Shown one piece after another: positions 1 to 8,015 of a stretch of 64,000 nucleotides of DNA; position 1 is the stretch's first letter; every line of letters starts with the position of its first letter. The stretch is from JARYGU01 sp033795365 (GTDB taxonomy: Bacteria > Pseudomonadota > Alphaproteobacteria > Rhizobiales > Rhizobiaceae): assembly GCA_033795365.1 (NCBI GenBank), contig JARYGU010000010.1, forward strand, positions 124,001 through 188,000, read 5' to 3'. Made by a program: the position numbers and the translations under genes. Under the pieces are notes generated by a model that saw only the letters and a list, made by a program, of their open reading frames with translations, did not search any database and was not told where the DNA came from.

Positions 1-852
1 CTCGGCCTGAAGGACGCCGTCATCAAGGGGATCGACTTCAAGCTTCACGACGAGCCTTCCGCCTATCGCGAGGCGGTGGCCTTCATCCGCAACGATCCGC
101 TTTCCAAGGGGGCCCTCGTCACCACCCACAAGATCGACCTCTTCAACGCCTGCAGAGACATGTTCGACGTCATCGATCCCCATGCCCGGCTGATGGACGA
201 GACAAGCTGCATTTCCAAGCGGGAGGGCAGGCTCGTCTGCCACGCGAAGGACCCGATTTCGTCCGGGCTCTCGATCGACGGCTTCCTGGGCGAAGGCTAT
301 TTCGCCCGCACCGGAGCCGATCTCTTCTCCATGGGCGCCGGCGGCTCGACGATCGCCATCACCTGGCATCTGATGCGCCGCGCGCGCGGGAAGGACGTGC
401 CCGGCCGCATCGTCGTCTCCAACCGAAGCCGGCATCGCCTCGATGAAATCAGACGGATACACGACAGTATCGAAAGCGACGTCCCGGTGGACTACGTGCT
501 CGCCCCCAGACCGGAGGATAACGATGCCGTCCTGTCAACGCTGAAACCGGGATCGCTGGTGATCAACGCGACGGGGCTCGGCAAGGACGCCCCGGGCTCG
601 CCGCTGTCGCCGGCCGCCCGCTTTCCGGAAAGGGCGGTCGCCTGGGACCTCAATTATCGCGGCGATCTCGTGTTCCTCGATCAGGCGCGTGCGCAGGAGA
701 AGGAACGTTCGCTGCAGGTCGAGGACGGCTGGACCTATTTCCTGCACGGCTGGACCCAGGTCATCGCGGAGGTCTTCGATATTAGGATACCGACCAGCGG
801 CCCGTCCTTCGAGCGCATTTCCGAGATCGCGCTGAAGGCGGCGGGGAGATAG
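1..852 (+). CDS. Shikimate dehydrogenase-like NAD(P) oxidoreductase (5' partial)
   Basis: The reading frame is open from the first base, so the N-terminus lies outside the window; about 283 residues are visible. The visible part begins inside the substrate-binding domain: a V-T-T-H-K segment aligns with the catalytic-lysine motif (usually N-V-T-x-P-x-K) of shikimate dehydrogenases. A GAGGS nucleotide-binding turn and the family motif V-I-N-A-T-G-L-G follow. The family reduces 3-dehydroshikimate or oxidises quinate or related cyclitols. The start of the next gene is 4 nt downstream, and the context (hydroxyacid dehydrogenase, UlaG-like hydrolase, RpiR regulator) points to a catabolic substrate rather than aromatic amino-acid synthesis. 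The family assignment is good; the substrate is unknown. Confidence 0.8.
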   Translation, partial: LGLKDAVIKGIDFKLHDEPSAYREAVAFIRNDPLSKGALVTTHKIDLFNACRDMFDVIDPHARLMDETSCISKREGRLVCHAKDPISSGLSIDGFLGEGYFARTGADLFSMGAGGSTIAITWHLMRRARGKDVPGRIVVSNRSRHRLDEIRRIHDSIESDVPVDYVLAPRPEDNDAVLSTLKPGSLVINATGLGKDAPGSPLSPAARFPERAVAWDLNYRGDLVFLDQARAQEKERSLQVEDGWTYFLHGWTQVIAEVFDIRIPTSGPSFERISEIALKAAGR

Positions 853-855
853 TCC

Positions 856-1788
856 ATGAATGCCCGTATCCTCGTCACTCCCCGCTCTCTCACCGCCGAA
901 CCGCATCCCGAGGTGGAGCGGCTGAAGGAAAACGGCTTCGAGATCGTCTATTCGACGCCGGGGGCGATGCCGACCGAAGACGAGCTCCTGGATCTCGTGC
1001 CTGATTGCGTCGGCTGGCTCGCCGGCGTCGAGCCGGTGACGCCCCGCATCGTTGAGGCAGCCGCCCATCTCAAGGTCATCAGCCGCAATGGAGTCGGCAT
1101 CGACAATCTTCCTCTCGACATGCTCAAGGAAAAGGGCGTCAAGGTGATGATTGCGGAGGGAGCGAATTCGCTCGGCGTCGCCGAACTCACGATCGGGCTT
1201 CTTTTCAGCGCCCTGCGCTCGATCCCGCTTGCCGATGCCGGCATAAAGGCCGGAAACTGGCCGCGCGTGCGGGGTATGGAGGTCCATGGCCGCGCCGTCG
1301 GGATTATCGGCTGCGGCGCGATCGGCCGCGAGGTGGCCCGCATGGCCGTGGCGCTCGGCGCGAGGGTCGTCGCTTTCGATCCCGCCCGGCCGAATCTCGA
1401 CCTTCCATCGGCCGCCTTCTCCTATGCGGAAATCGACGACATCTTGGCCGAGGCGGATATCGTGTCGCTGCACTGCCCGCTTCCGAAGGACGGGTCGGCT
1501 CTGCTCTCCCGCGACCGCCTTTTTTCCGCCAGGGAAGGGATGGTGCTGATCAATACCGCCCGCGCGCGCCTGATCGATGAGGACGCACTGGTCGAGGCGC
1601 TCGACAGCGGCCGGATCGGCTGCTACGCCACGGATGTCTTCGAGCCCGAGCCGCCGGTTTCGCTGAAGCTCGCCGGCCATCGCCGCGTCATCGCCACCAG
1701 CCATATCGGCGGTTTCACGGCCGAAAGCGTCGATCGCGCCACAAGGATCGCCGCAGACAATCTGCTGTCTGCCCTGCGGGCTTCGTAG
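856..1788 (+). CDS. D-isomer-specific 2-hydroxyacid dehydrogenase
   Basis: A 310-residue protein of the phosphoglycerate/glyoxylate/D-lactate dehydrogenase family. It has a Rossmann motif G-I-I-G-C-G-A-I-G-R near residues 147-156, a catalytic Arg in N-T-A-R-A-R, an acidic residue in D-V-F-E-P-E-P and a catalytic His in S-H-I-G-G-F. The ACT/regulatory domain of true SerA is absent, so a catabolic hydroxyacid or 2-keto-acid role fits better than serine synthesis. The ATG is 4 nt after the preceding stop and the next gene starts 10 nt downstream, so it sits in the middle of an operon. It probably interconverts a 2-keto and a 2-hydroxy acid made from a sugar acid; the substrate cannot be read from sequence. 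Confidence 0.85.
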   Translation: MNARILVTPRSLTAEPHPEVERLKENGFEIVYSTPGAMPTEDELLDLVPDCVGWLAGVEPVTPRIVEAAAHLKVISRNGVGIDNLPLDMLKEKGVKVMIAEGANSLGVAELTIGLLFSALRSIPLADAGIKAGNWPRVRGMEVHGRAVGIIGCGAIGREVARMAVALGARVVAFDPARPNLDLPSAAFSYAEIDDILAEADIVSLHCPLPKDGSALLSRDRLFSAREGMVLINTARARLIDEDALVEALDSGRIGCYATDVFEPEPPVSLKLAGHRRVIATSHIGGFTAESVDRATRIAADNLLSALRAS

Positions 1789-1797
1789 GTCGGCACG

Positions 1798-2661
1798 ATG
1801 GACGTCTCGCTCGGGCAAACGGCATTCGACGGACCGCTTTCGCAGCGCCTGTCCGCAGTCGCGCAGCAAGGCCCGGTCCTCTATTGGCTGGGCCAGGCCG
1901 GTTTTGTCCTCGACATCGCCGGACGCCGGATCGTCATCGATCCGTATCTTTCGGATTCGCTTGCGGAAAAATACCGTGGCACCCCTCGCCCGCACATCCG
2001 CATGATGGCTCCGCCGATCGCTCCGGGCGAGTTGCAATCCGTCGATCTGGTGCTGTGCACCCATAGCCACACGGACCATATGGATCCCGGAACGCTGCCG
2101 AGGCTGCTGAAAGCCAATCCCGCTGCCCGCCTGATCGCGCCCCGCGCAGTGCGCATGCAGGCTCTGGAGCGATCGGGCATCGACGAAAGCCGCCTACTGT
2201 CCATCAATGCCGGCGAGGCGCTGGAGCTTTTCCCCGAACTGAAGATCACGGCGACGCAGGCTGCCCATGAAAAGCTCGATACCGACCAGGCGGGCAATCA
2301 CAAGTTCCTGGGCTATCTGCTCTCCTCACCCTTCGGGCGGATATGGCATTCGGGCGATTGCATACCCTTCGACGGGCTCGTTGGCGAAGTTGCGGCGCTC
2401 AAGCCCGATCTCGCTTTGCTTCCCGTCAATGGACGCAGACCCGAGCTGACCGAAAACGGTATTGCCGGCAACTTCTTCCTCGAGGAAGCGGTGGATATTG
2501 CCCGTTCCATCGGCGCCAAGGCAATGATCGCGCATCACTACGGGCTCTTCGATTTCAACACCGCCGACCCCGAAGCCATTGATTCGGTGGCAAGAAACTC
2601 CGCGGCACCATGCGTCGCGCGGGCCCGCGAGGCGATTGCCTTCGAACTGGTCACGTTCTAG
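1798..2661 (+). CDS. UlaG-like metallo-beta-lactamase-fold hydrolase
   Basis: A 287-residue MBL-fold protein. The metal-binding signature H-S-H-T-D-H lies at residues 89-94, with further candidate metal ligands in I-W-H-S-G-D and in the A-H-H-Y-G segment near residue 240. This arrangement resembles UlaG (L-ascorbate-6-phosphate lactonase) and related sugar-lactone or phosphodiester hydrolases. There is no signal peptide, so it is cytoplasmic. It is co-directional with two dehydrogenases and a sugar-phosphate-type regulator, which favours lactone or ester opening in the same pathway. The exact substrate is unknown. Confidence 0.8.
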   Translation: MDVSLGQTAFDGPLSQRLSAVAQQGPVLYWLGQAGFVLDIAGRRIVIDPYLSDSLAEKYRGTPRPHIRMMAPPIAPGELQSVDLVLCTHSHTDHMDPGTLPRLLKANPAARLIAPRAVRMQALERSGIDESRLLSINAGEALELFPELKITATQAAHEKLDTDQAGNHKFLGYLLSSPFGRIWHSGDCIPFDGLVGEVAALKPDLALLPVNGRRPELTENGIAGNFFLEEAVDIARSIGAKAMIAHHYGLFDFNTADPEAIDSVARNSAAPCVARAREAIAFELVTF

Positions 2662-2691
2662 GGTCAAGATGCGGGGAAGGAGCCCGTTTGC

Positions 2692-3582
2692 ATGGATATG
2701 GAAACGCCATCCGAAACGCGAGGCAGTGCAGGCCGCAACATCATCGAGGTAATCCGCACCATGCGTCCGGAGCTGCGCAAGTCCGACCGCAAGGTCGCCG
2801 ATGTCGTACTGGAGGATCCCCGCCGCATCCTCAACGCGACGGTCGGCGAAACCGCGGCCCTTGCCGAAGTCAGCCAGCCGACTGTGCTGCGTTTTTCAAC
2901 CGCGATCGGCTGCAACGGCTTTCAGGATTTCAAGATCCGTCTGGCGCAGAGCCTGGCGCTCGGCACGCCGGCGACCCATTCGGTGCTTCTCGACACCGAC
3001 AAGCCGGAAACGGTAGCCGAGAAGATCTTCGACTATACGATGACCAGTCTCGACTGGGCGCGCTCCCGCCTCGACAAGGCGGCCTTGCACAAGGCGATAG
3101 ACATTCTCGCCTCCGCCAGCTCTATCGAGTTCTTCGGTTTCGGCGCCTCCGGCATCGTGGCCCGCGATGCCCAGCAGAAATTCCCGCTGTTCGGCGTCCC
3201 CTGCGGCGCGCAGCTCGATTCGCACCAGCAGTTGATGGTCGCCTCGATGATGAAGGCGAGCGAGGTCGCCTTCGTCATTTCCAACACAGGTACCACGCGT
3301 TCGATCATCGAGATCGCCCGCATCGCCAGGGAAAACGGAGCCAAGGTGATCTGCCTGACGGGCTCCGACTCGCCGCTGACGAACTATTGCGACGTGTCGC
3401 TGATCGTGGAAACGCTCGAAAACACCAATATGTACACCCCCACGATCTCGCGCATCGCCGCCCTCGTCGTCATCGATATCCTCTCGACCAGCGTTGCGAT
3501 GCGCCGCCCTGCCGAAGATCAGGTACGCATTCATCAGATGAAGCGCCAGCTCAGCGACATGCGCAAGATGCAGCCGATCTGA
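2692..3582 (+). CDS. MurR/RpiR-family transcriptional regulator
   Basis: A 296-residue regulator with an N-terminal RpiR-type helix-turn-helix (about residues 15-95; the segment E-V-S-Q-P-T-V-L-R-F is the recognition helix region) and a C-terminal SIS sugar-phosphate-binding domain (about 125-265; F-G-F-G-A-S-G and S-N-T-G-T-T-R). The family senses phosphorylated sugars or sugar acids. The ATG at 2692 follows an AAGGAG ribosome-binding site with 9-nt spacing. It is the last gene of the operon and probably regulates it. The effector is unknown. Confidence 0.9.
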   Translation: MDMETPSETRGSAGRNIIEVIRTMRPELRKSDRKVADVVLEDPRRILNATVGETAALAEVSQPTVLRFSTAIGCNGFQDFKIRLAQSLALGTPATHSVLLDTDKPETVAEKIFDYTMTSLDWARSRLDKAALHKAIDILASASSIEFFGFGASGIVARDAQQKFPLFGVPCGAQLDSHQQLMVASMMKASEVAFVISNTGTTRSIIEIARIARENGAKVICLTGSDSPLTNYCDVSLIVETLENTNMYTPTISRIAALVVIDILSTSVAMRRPAEDQVRIHQMKRQLSDMRKMQPI

Positions 3583-3619
3583 ACCGAGGAGCGGGCGCGA
3601 AGGCAAGCTCCTGGGAAAT

Positions 3620-4147
3620 CTACTTCGCTCGAGCGGCCCGTTCTGCCGCCTTGGCGACGAGCCCGCGGTCGCCGGCCTCCTCGGCAAGATGGAAGGTCAT
3701 GGAGGTTACCTGCCACCGGACGCCGGAACGCATGAATTCGAAATCGTAGGAACCCGAAACCACCCAGCTGTCACTGCCAATCCAGTGCGACGCGGTGACG
3801 TCGGCTTTCGCATGCGCCTCGTTCCTGTCGATATTCACTTCAATCGCCGACAATTGATGCCGGGTCGCATCGAAGCCCGGCAGCAGCCCCGCCCATGCCG
3901 CCATCAGCGCTTCCGGTGTGAAGCGTTGCGCTTCCCCGCCCCACAAGGACGTGTAGTCGATGAGGGTCTGCGAGGCGAAGAAACGCTGAAGGGGCGCGAA
4001 GTCGCGATTGTCGGCATAGACGGCGACGGCGGAGATGACGCCAGCGATCTTCGCTTCCTCGGCGGGCGATGCGGATGCGGGCGATGCGGAGATCATCGTT
4101 ACGACTCCGATCGTTGCGATAAACCGGCGGACGGCAGGACCAATCAT
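3620..4147 (-). CDS. Exported NTF2-like/SnoaL-fold protein
   Basis: About 175 residues. The N-terminus has a basic stretch (R-R-F), a hydrophobic core and a small-residue cleavage region (S-P-A-S-A-S-P), consistent with a Sec signal peptide. The mature part has the NTF2-like pattern: an N-terminal helix pair with V-Y-A-D-N-R-D-F, a Y-T-S-L-W-G-G segment, then strands ending in W-V-V-S-G-S-Y-D-F and W-Q-V-T-S-M-T-F. Such proteins are usually small ligand-binding or orphan enzymes. I chose the ATG at 4147 because its ATGA overlaps the stop of a short upstream frame with a strong ribosome-binding site; an in-frame ATG at 4159 would add four residues. Function unknown. Confidence 0.7.
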   Translation of the reverse strand: MIGPAVRRFIATIGVVTMISASPASASPAEEAKIAGVISAVAVYADNRDFAPLQRFFASQTLIDYTSLWGGEAQRFTPEALMAAWAGLLPGFDATRHQLSAIEVNIDRNEAHAKADVTASHWIGSDSWVVSGSYDFEFMRSGVRWQVTSMTFHLAEEAGDRGLVAKAAERAARAK

Positions 4148-4263
4148 AGCGGTTTCCATTCATTGCGCCAGCCGGTCGGCAGCCGCGCCATGGCGACGCC
4201 GCCCTTCCCTTTCGCCTCACCAGGCTTCAGGCGGGATCCAAGCTTGCCGATGTCGACCCACAT
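4144..4263 (-). CDS. Possible 39-residue small protein coupled to the NTF2-like gene
   Basis: A short frame begins with ATG at 4263 just after a GGAGGAG ribosome-binding site and ends with a TGA that overlaps the ATG of the exported NTF2-like gene (ATGA). The peptide is basic and glycine/lysine-rich in the middle (R-L-K-P-G-E-A-K-G-K-G-G), with tryptophans near both ends and no membrane segment. The strong Shine-Dalgarno and the stop/start overlap are the only support. It could be a real small gene or a translational leader that feeds ribosomes to the downstream gene. I do not recognise a family. Confidence 0.45.
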   Translation of the reverse strand: MWVDIGKLGSRLKPGEAKGKGGVAMARLPTGWRNEWKPL

Positions 4264-4427
4264 GGCTCTCCTCCGGTTGACGCCTATCAATAGCGCGGGC
4301 CCGGGATCATTCCACATCACAACTTCGTGGTTTCGACCGCCACTGGAATCCGGTCCATTATCTCGCCGGATCAGGCGGCTACAATCGGGCGGCATCGTTA
4401 AGCATGCCCTCTATCGAGGAGTTTGAA

Positions 4428-5345
4428 ATGACGCTCAAACGCAGAACGGTCATCAAGGGACTGGCGGCCGCCGCTTGGCTGCCGCTGCTGCCGGGACCGG
4501 CTGGCGCACAGGCAGCGCCCATCCTCACAAGACCCATACCGTCGAGCGGCGAACCCTTGCCTCTGGTGGGCCTCGGCACATGGATCACTTTCAATGTCGG
4601 AAACGATTCGGAATTGCAGGACGAATGCGCAGCCGTGATGTCCGCCTTCTTCGACGGCGGCGGGCGGATGATCGATTCGTCCCCGATGTACGGCTCTTCG
4701 CAGCCGACGATCGGATATGGTCTTCGCATGCTGAACTATCCGGACAGTCTCTTTTCCGCGGAGAAGGTCTGGGTTTCGAACCCGGCGCATGGAGACGGGC
4801 AGATCGACCGGTCGCTTGCCTACTGGGGACTGCCGAAGTTCGACCTCCTGCAGGTCCACAATCTTCTGTCCTGGGAAGAGCACCTGCCCCGTCTTTTCGA
4901 GATGAAGGAAGCCGGAGCATTGCGTTACGTCGGCATCACCACGTCGGAAGGCCGGCGGCATCGGGATATCGAAAGAGTGATGGCGGAGCATCCGGTCGAC
5001 TTCGTGCAGATAACCTACAACATCCTCGACCGCGACGTGGAGGAGCGCATTCTCCCGCTCGCGCAGGAGCGAGGCATCGCCGTCATCGTGAACCGGCCGT
5101 TCCGGCAGGGCAGCCTGATCCGGCAGATCGAGGACGAAGCGCTGCCGGACTGGTTACCCGAGACGGGTGCGACGAACTGGGCGCAGTTCCTGCTGAAGTT
5201 CATCGTCTCGCATCCCGCCGTCACCTGTGTCATACCGGCTACGACCAGCGTCGAGCACGTGCGCGAAAACCTCGATGCGGCAAGGGGCGCGCTGCCCGAT
5301 GAGGCCCTGCGCCGGCGCATGATCGACTATGTGGAAGCGCTGTGA
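4428..5345 (+). CDS. Tat-exported aldo/keto reductase
   Basis: A 305-residue protein. The N-terminus has a twin-arginine signal (K-R-R-T-V-I-K, then a hydrophobic stretch ending P-A-G-A-Q-A), so it is predicted periplasmic. The body is an AKR barrel: the catalytic tetrad appears conserved as Asp and Tyr in D-S-S-P-M-Y-G, Lys in A-E-K-V-W and His in L-Q-V-H-N. I chose the ATG at 4428 because GAGGAG lies 6 nt upstream; an in-frame ATG at 4404 has no comparable site and would place eight residues before the Tat motif. A periplasmic NAD(P)H-type oxidoreductase would need to fold with its cofactor before export, which Tat allows. Substrate unknown. The 4264-4427 gap to the divergent NTF2-like unit probably holds both promoters. 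Confidence 0.85.
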   Translation: MTLKRRTVIKGLAAAAWLPLLPGPAGAQAAPILTRPIPSSGEPLPLVGLGTWITFNVGNDSELQDECAAVMSAFFDGGGRMIDSSPMYGSSQPTIGYGLRMLNYPDSLFSAEKVWVSNPAHGDGQIDRSLAYWGLPKFDLLQVHNLLSWEEHLPRLFEMKEAGALRYVGITTSEGRRHRDIERVMAEHPVDFVQITYNILDRDVEERILPLAQERGIAVIVNRPFRQGSLIRQIEDEALPDWLPETGATNWAQFLLKFIVSHPAVTCVIPATTSVEHVRENLDAARGALPDEALRRRMIDYVEAL

Positions 5346-5391
5346 AGGACCGCGCTTCCACCCATCGAGCGCGATAGCAGGAGGCCGGCGC

Positions 5392-6075
5392 ATGTCCGAA
5401 TGGTGGACCTATACGCTTTCCGATTTCCTGATGTTCTCTCCGCGCGTCTATCTTCGCCTGATCGAGCGGTACAACGAGAAGATCTGGCCGCTGCAGATCG
5501 TCTTCACCGTCTGCACGCTGGCGGTCCTGCCATTCGCGATGAAGAGAAGCCGATTCGGCGCCGTTGCCGGCTTTCTGCTGCTCGCCGCAGCATGGATCTT
5601 GAGCGGCTGGCAATTTCTCTGGGAGCGCTACGCAACGATAAACTGGGCAGTCTCCTATTTTGCGGCAGCCTTCATGGTGCAGGCCGCCCTTCTGGTGCTC
5701 TTCGCCCTGCGCGAGGCCGGAACGGACGCAAGCCCGCCGACGAGCCGCATGGCCTCCTACGGCGGCGCAGCCATTGCCCTTTCCGGTCTTCTCGTCTTCC
5801 CTTCTCTCACCCTCATCCATGGCCGTCCGATTGCGACCGCCGAATCCTTCGGCGCGATGCCCGATCCAACCGCGATCACCACATTCGGCCTTCTGCTGGT
5901 GTCGTGGCGACGAAGCTTCTGGTTGCTTCTGCCGATCCCGATCCTGTGGTGCCTTTTCAGCACCCTCACGCTCTGGTCGCTGGAAGAACCCGGCGCCACG
6001 TTGCCGCTGGCCGCGGCAATCATCACCGCCGCGCTCCTTTTACTGCGATCGGGAGAGCGCAGGGCCGCCCTATAG
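5392..6075 (+). CDS. DUF6064 family integral membrane protein
   Basis: A 227-residue, strongly hydrophobic protein with about six or seven predicted membrane segments. It begins M-S-E-W-W-T-Y-T-L-S-D-F, the start typical of the DUF6064 family. The ATG at 5392 is preceded by AGGAGG with 7-nt spacing, so the longer in-frame extension from 5329 is rejected. It starts 46 nt after the aldo/keto reductase stop and may be co-transcribed with it. Its stop is only 2 nt from the stop of the convergent ParA gene, leaving no room for a separate terminator. Function unknown. Confidence 0.8.
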   Translation: MSEWWTYTLSDFLMFSPRVYLRLIERYNEKIWPLQIVFTVCTLAVLPFAMKRSRFGAVAGFLLLAAAWILSGWQFLWERYATINWAVSYFAAAFMVQAALLVLFALREAGTDASPPTSRMASYGGAAIALSGLLVFPSLTLIHGRPIATAESFGAMPDPTAITTFGLLLVSWRRSFWLLLPIPILWCLFSTLTLWSLEEPGATLPLAAAIITAALLLLRSGERRAAL

Positions 6076-6077
6076 GG

Positions 6078-6776
6078 CTATGCGGCGGTCCTCGTAAGCT
6101 CGCGCTCGCGACGGACCGGAACGAGCCGGAGGATTTCCTCTCCCAACAGGCGGGCATTTTCCTGTGCCTTGTCGAGATTGCTGACCTTGCGCGGATCCAT
6201 GGTGTAGAGCGTTCCGCCGCAGCCGAAGATGTCGCGATAGGCCGAGCGTTCGATGATGGGCGTGTCGAGCACATGAACGCGCCGTCTCGCAAGGAGCTCC
6301 TTGACGGCGATCAGCGCGCGCGTCGTCACCATCGAATTGACCCGCGTCAGCACGACGGAATGCGGTATGCGGATATTCGCCTTCTCGTCGAGATACTGCA
6401 GCAGCTCGATGACATGCGCACCGCCCTGCGCGTCCATTGCCGATCCCTGAACCGGGATCAGGACGTGGTCGGCATAGCCGACCGCTTTGGCGAGTAGCGG
6501 GCTGCGCGAACCCGGCAGGTCGATGAGAAGGTAATCGCACCTGCCGCGATATTCGCTGACCTGCCGGTCGATCGTGCCCATCGTCGCATAGGGGACGACG
6601 GAAAGCCGCCCTTCGCAATCTCCGGACGCTTCGAACCAGCGGCTCATCCAGTGCTGCGGGTCGGCGTCGAGGACGGTGACGCGGTATCCCGCGCGCACGA
6701 GTTCGCTCGCCACGAGCAGCACGGCCGTGGTCTTGCCCGCGCCGCCTTTCGTGTTGGCAAAGGTGATGACTGGCAT
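6078..6776 (-). CDS. Orphan ParA/VirC1-like Walker ATPase
   Basis: A 232-residue ParA-family ATPase with a deviant Walker A motif (K-G-G-A-G-K-T-T, residues 10-17), a switch I-like V-L-D-A-D-P-Q and a switch II/Walker B-like L-L-I-D-L-P-G. The ATG at 6776 follows a GAGGG ribosome-binding site; an upstream in-frame start is less likely. No parB partner is present. It lies on the same strand about 150 nt downstream of cheB and could be the last gene of the che operon. Orphan ParA proteins position cytoplasmic chemosensory arrays in some bacteria (PpfA of Rhodobacter, ParC of Vibrio). The size and motifs also fit VirC1-type ATPases of Agrobacterium, so the role is open. Confidence 0.8.
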   Translation of the reverse strand: MPVITFANTKGGAGKTTAVLLVASELVRAGYRVTVLDADPQHWMSRWFEASGDCEGRLSVVPYATMGTIDRQVSEYRGRCDYLLIDLPGSRSPLLAKAVGYADHVLIPVQGSAMDAQGGAHVIELLQYLDEKANIRIPHSVVLTRVNSMVTTRALIAVKELLARRRVHVLDTPIIERSAYRDIFGCGGTLYTMDPRKVSNLDKAQENARLLGEEILRLVPVRRERELTRTAA

Positions 6777-6926
6777 CGATATCCCTCGATGAAGAATCAT
6801 GAGCCGGTCATCGCTCGTACGAACACCGGGACATGGTGCCTGACCGCATCCTTGCCAATTATGGTTAACGAAGCGTGAAGCGGCACCCCGCGAAAACTCA
6901 CCTCGACCGAATGCCGGCCGGATGTC

Positions 6927-8006
6927 TCAGCGCCGCTTGTCGGCAGAGAGGATCTCGCGCGCGATCTGATCGAGGGCCACGACCTTGTCCACCCCGCCGC
7001 GCCCGATCGCTTCCTTCGGCATGCCGAAGACGACGGAGGTCGCCTCGTCCTGCGCGATCGTGTAGGCACCGGCCTGGTGCATCTCGTCCATGCCGCGGGC
7101 TCCGTCGTCACCCATGCCGGTCATGATGACGCCCATGGCATTGCCGCCGGCAGAGCGGGCGGCGGAGCGGAACAGAACGTCGACGGAAGGCCGGTGGCGG
7201 GAGACAAGCGGGCCGGTACGCACGGAAACGTGGTAGCGGGCGCCCTGCCTCTCCAGCATCATGTGGTTGTCGCCGGGCGCGATCAGCACATGACCGCGCA
7301 GGACGGGATCGCCGTTTTCCGCCTCCTTGACTTCCACCTCGCACAGACTGTTCAGGCGCTTGGCGAAGGCCGATGTGAACTTTTCCGGCATGTGCTGGAC
7401 GATGACCATTCCCGGCGCATTGGCCGGAAGCTGCTCCAGCATGACGCGCAGCGCCTCGGTACCGCCCGTCGACGCACCGACGCAGACCACCATTTCGGTC
7501 GTTTTCGCCATGGCCCGGCCGCTCGGCGGCGGCAGCACGGCGTCCGCCGTGAGCTTTGCGGTGGTCGTACCTGTCAAGGGGAGACGGCGCTTCTCGCCGA
7601 GACGGGCATGGGCCGCGCCCTTCACCGCGTCGCGTATGCGCATTCCCGATTCCGCCAGGTGGTCGGCCGCACCGATCTTCGGCTTCAGGATGATGTCGAC
7701 CGCGCCGGCTTCCAGGGCCTGCATCAGAGTTTCCGATCCCTCCTCCGTCAGCGACGAGCACATGACGACCGGGATCGGCCGCTGCGACATGATCTTGCGC
7801 AGGAAAGTGATCCCGTCCATCCGAGGCATTTCCACGTCGAGCGTTATGACGTCCGGTATCTCCTCCTGGATCTTTCTGGCCGCCATGAAAGGGTCGGATG
7901 CCGCCCCCATGACCTCGATCTCGGGATCCTGTTCCAGCACGCTGGCCAGCGCCTGACGCACGCTTGCCGAATCATCGATGATGAGAACCCGGATCTTCTT
8001 CGCCAT
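6927..8006 (-). CDS. cheB: Chemotaxis protein-glutamate methylesterase CheB
   Basis: A 359-residue two-domain response regulator. The N-terminal receiver has the acidic pair D11-D12 and phospho-acceptor D57 in T-L-D-V-E-M-P. A linker leads to the C-terminal methylesterase/deamidase domain with the catalytic triad visible as S179 (V-G-A-S-T-G-G), H205 (V-Q-H-M-P) and D301 (M-G-D-D-G-A). Phosphorylation by CheA activates removal of methyl groups from receptor glutamates for adaptation. It starts 9 nt after the cheR stop in the che operon. Full length and all key residues are present. Confidence 0.97.
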   Translation of the reverse strand: MAKKIRVLIIDDSASVRQALASVLEQDPEIEVMGAASDPFMAARKIQEEIPDVITLDVEMPRMDGITFLRKIMSQRPIPVVMCSSLTEEGSETLMQALEAGAVDIILKPKIGAADHLAESGMRIRDAVKGAAHARLGEKRRLPLTGTTTAKLTADAVLPPPSGRAMAKTTEMVVCVGASTGGTEALRVMLEQLPANAPGMVIVQHMPEKFTSAFAKRLNSLCEVEVKEAENGDPVLRGHVLIAPGDNHMMLERQGARYHVSVRTGPLVSRHRPSVDVLFRSAARSAGGNAMGVIMTGMGDDGARGMDEMHQAGAYTIAQDEATSVVFGMPKEAIGRGGVDKVVALDQIAREILSADKRR

Positions 8007-8015
8007 GGCGAGCCG

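Noticed and set aside
535..2079. Long antisense frame of 514 codons on the - strand
   Set aside because: It lies wholly opposite three genes with clear family motifs, and has the Arg/His/Asp/Gly-rich composition typical of antisense frames in GC-rich DNA. The same applies to the other long opposite-strand frames, for example 18538-20340, 26791-28587, 30898-32676 and 40615-42075.
3587..3612. Terminator after the RpiR gene
   Set aside because: The AGGAGC/GCTCCT stem has a 13-nt loop and no T-tract; it is too weak to call.
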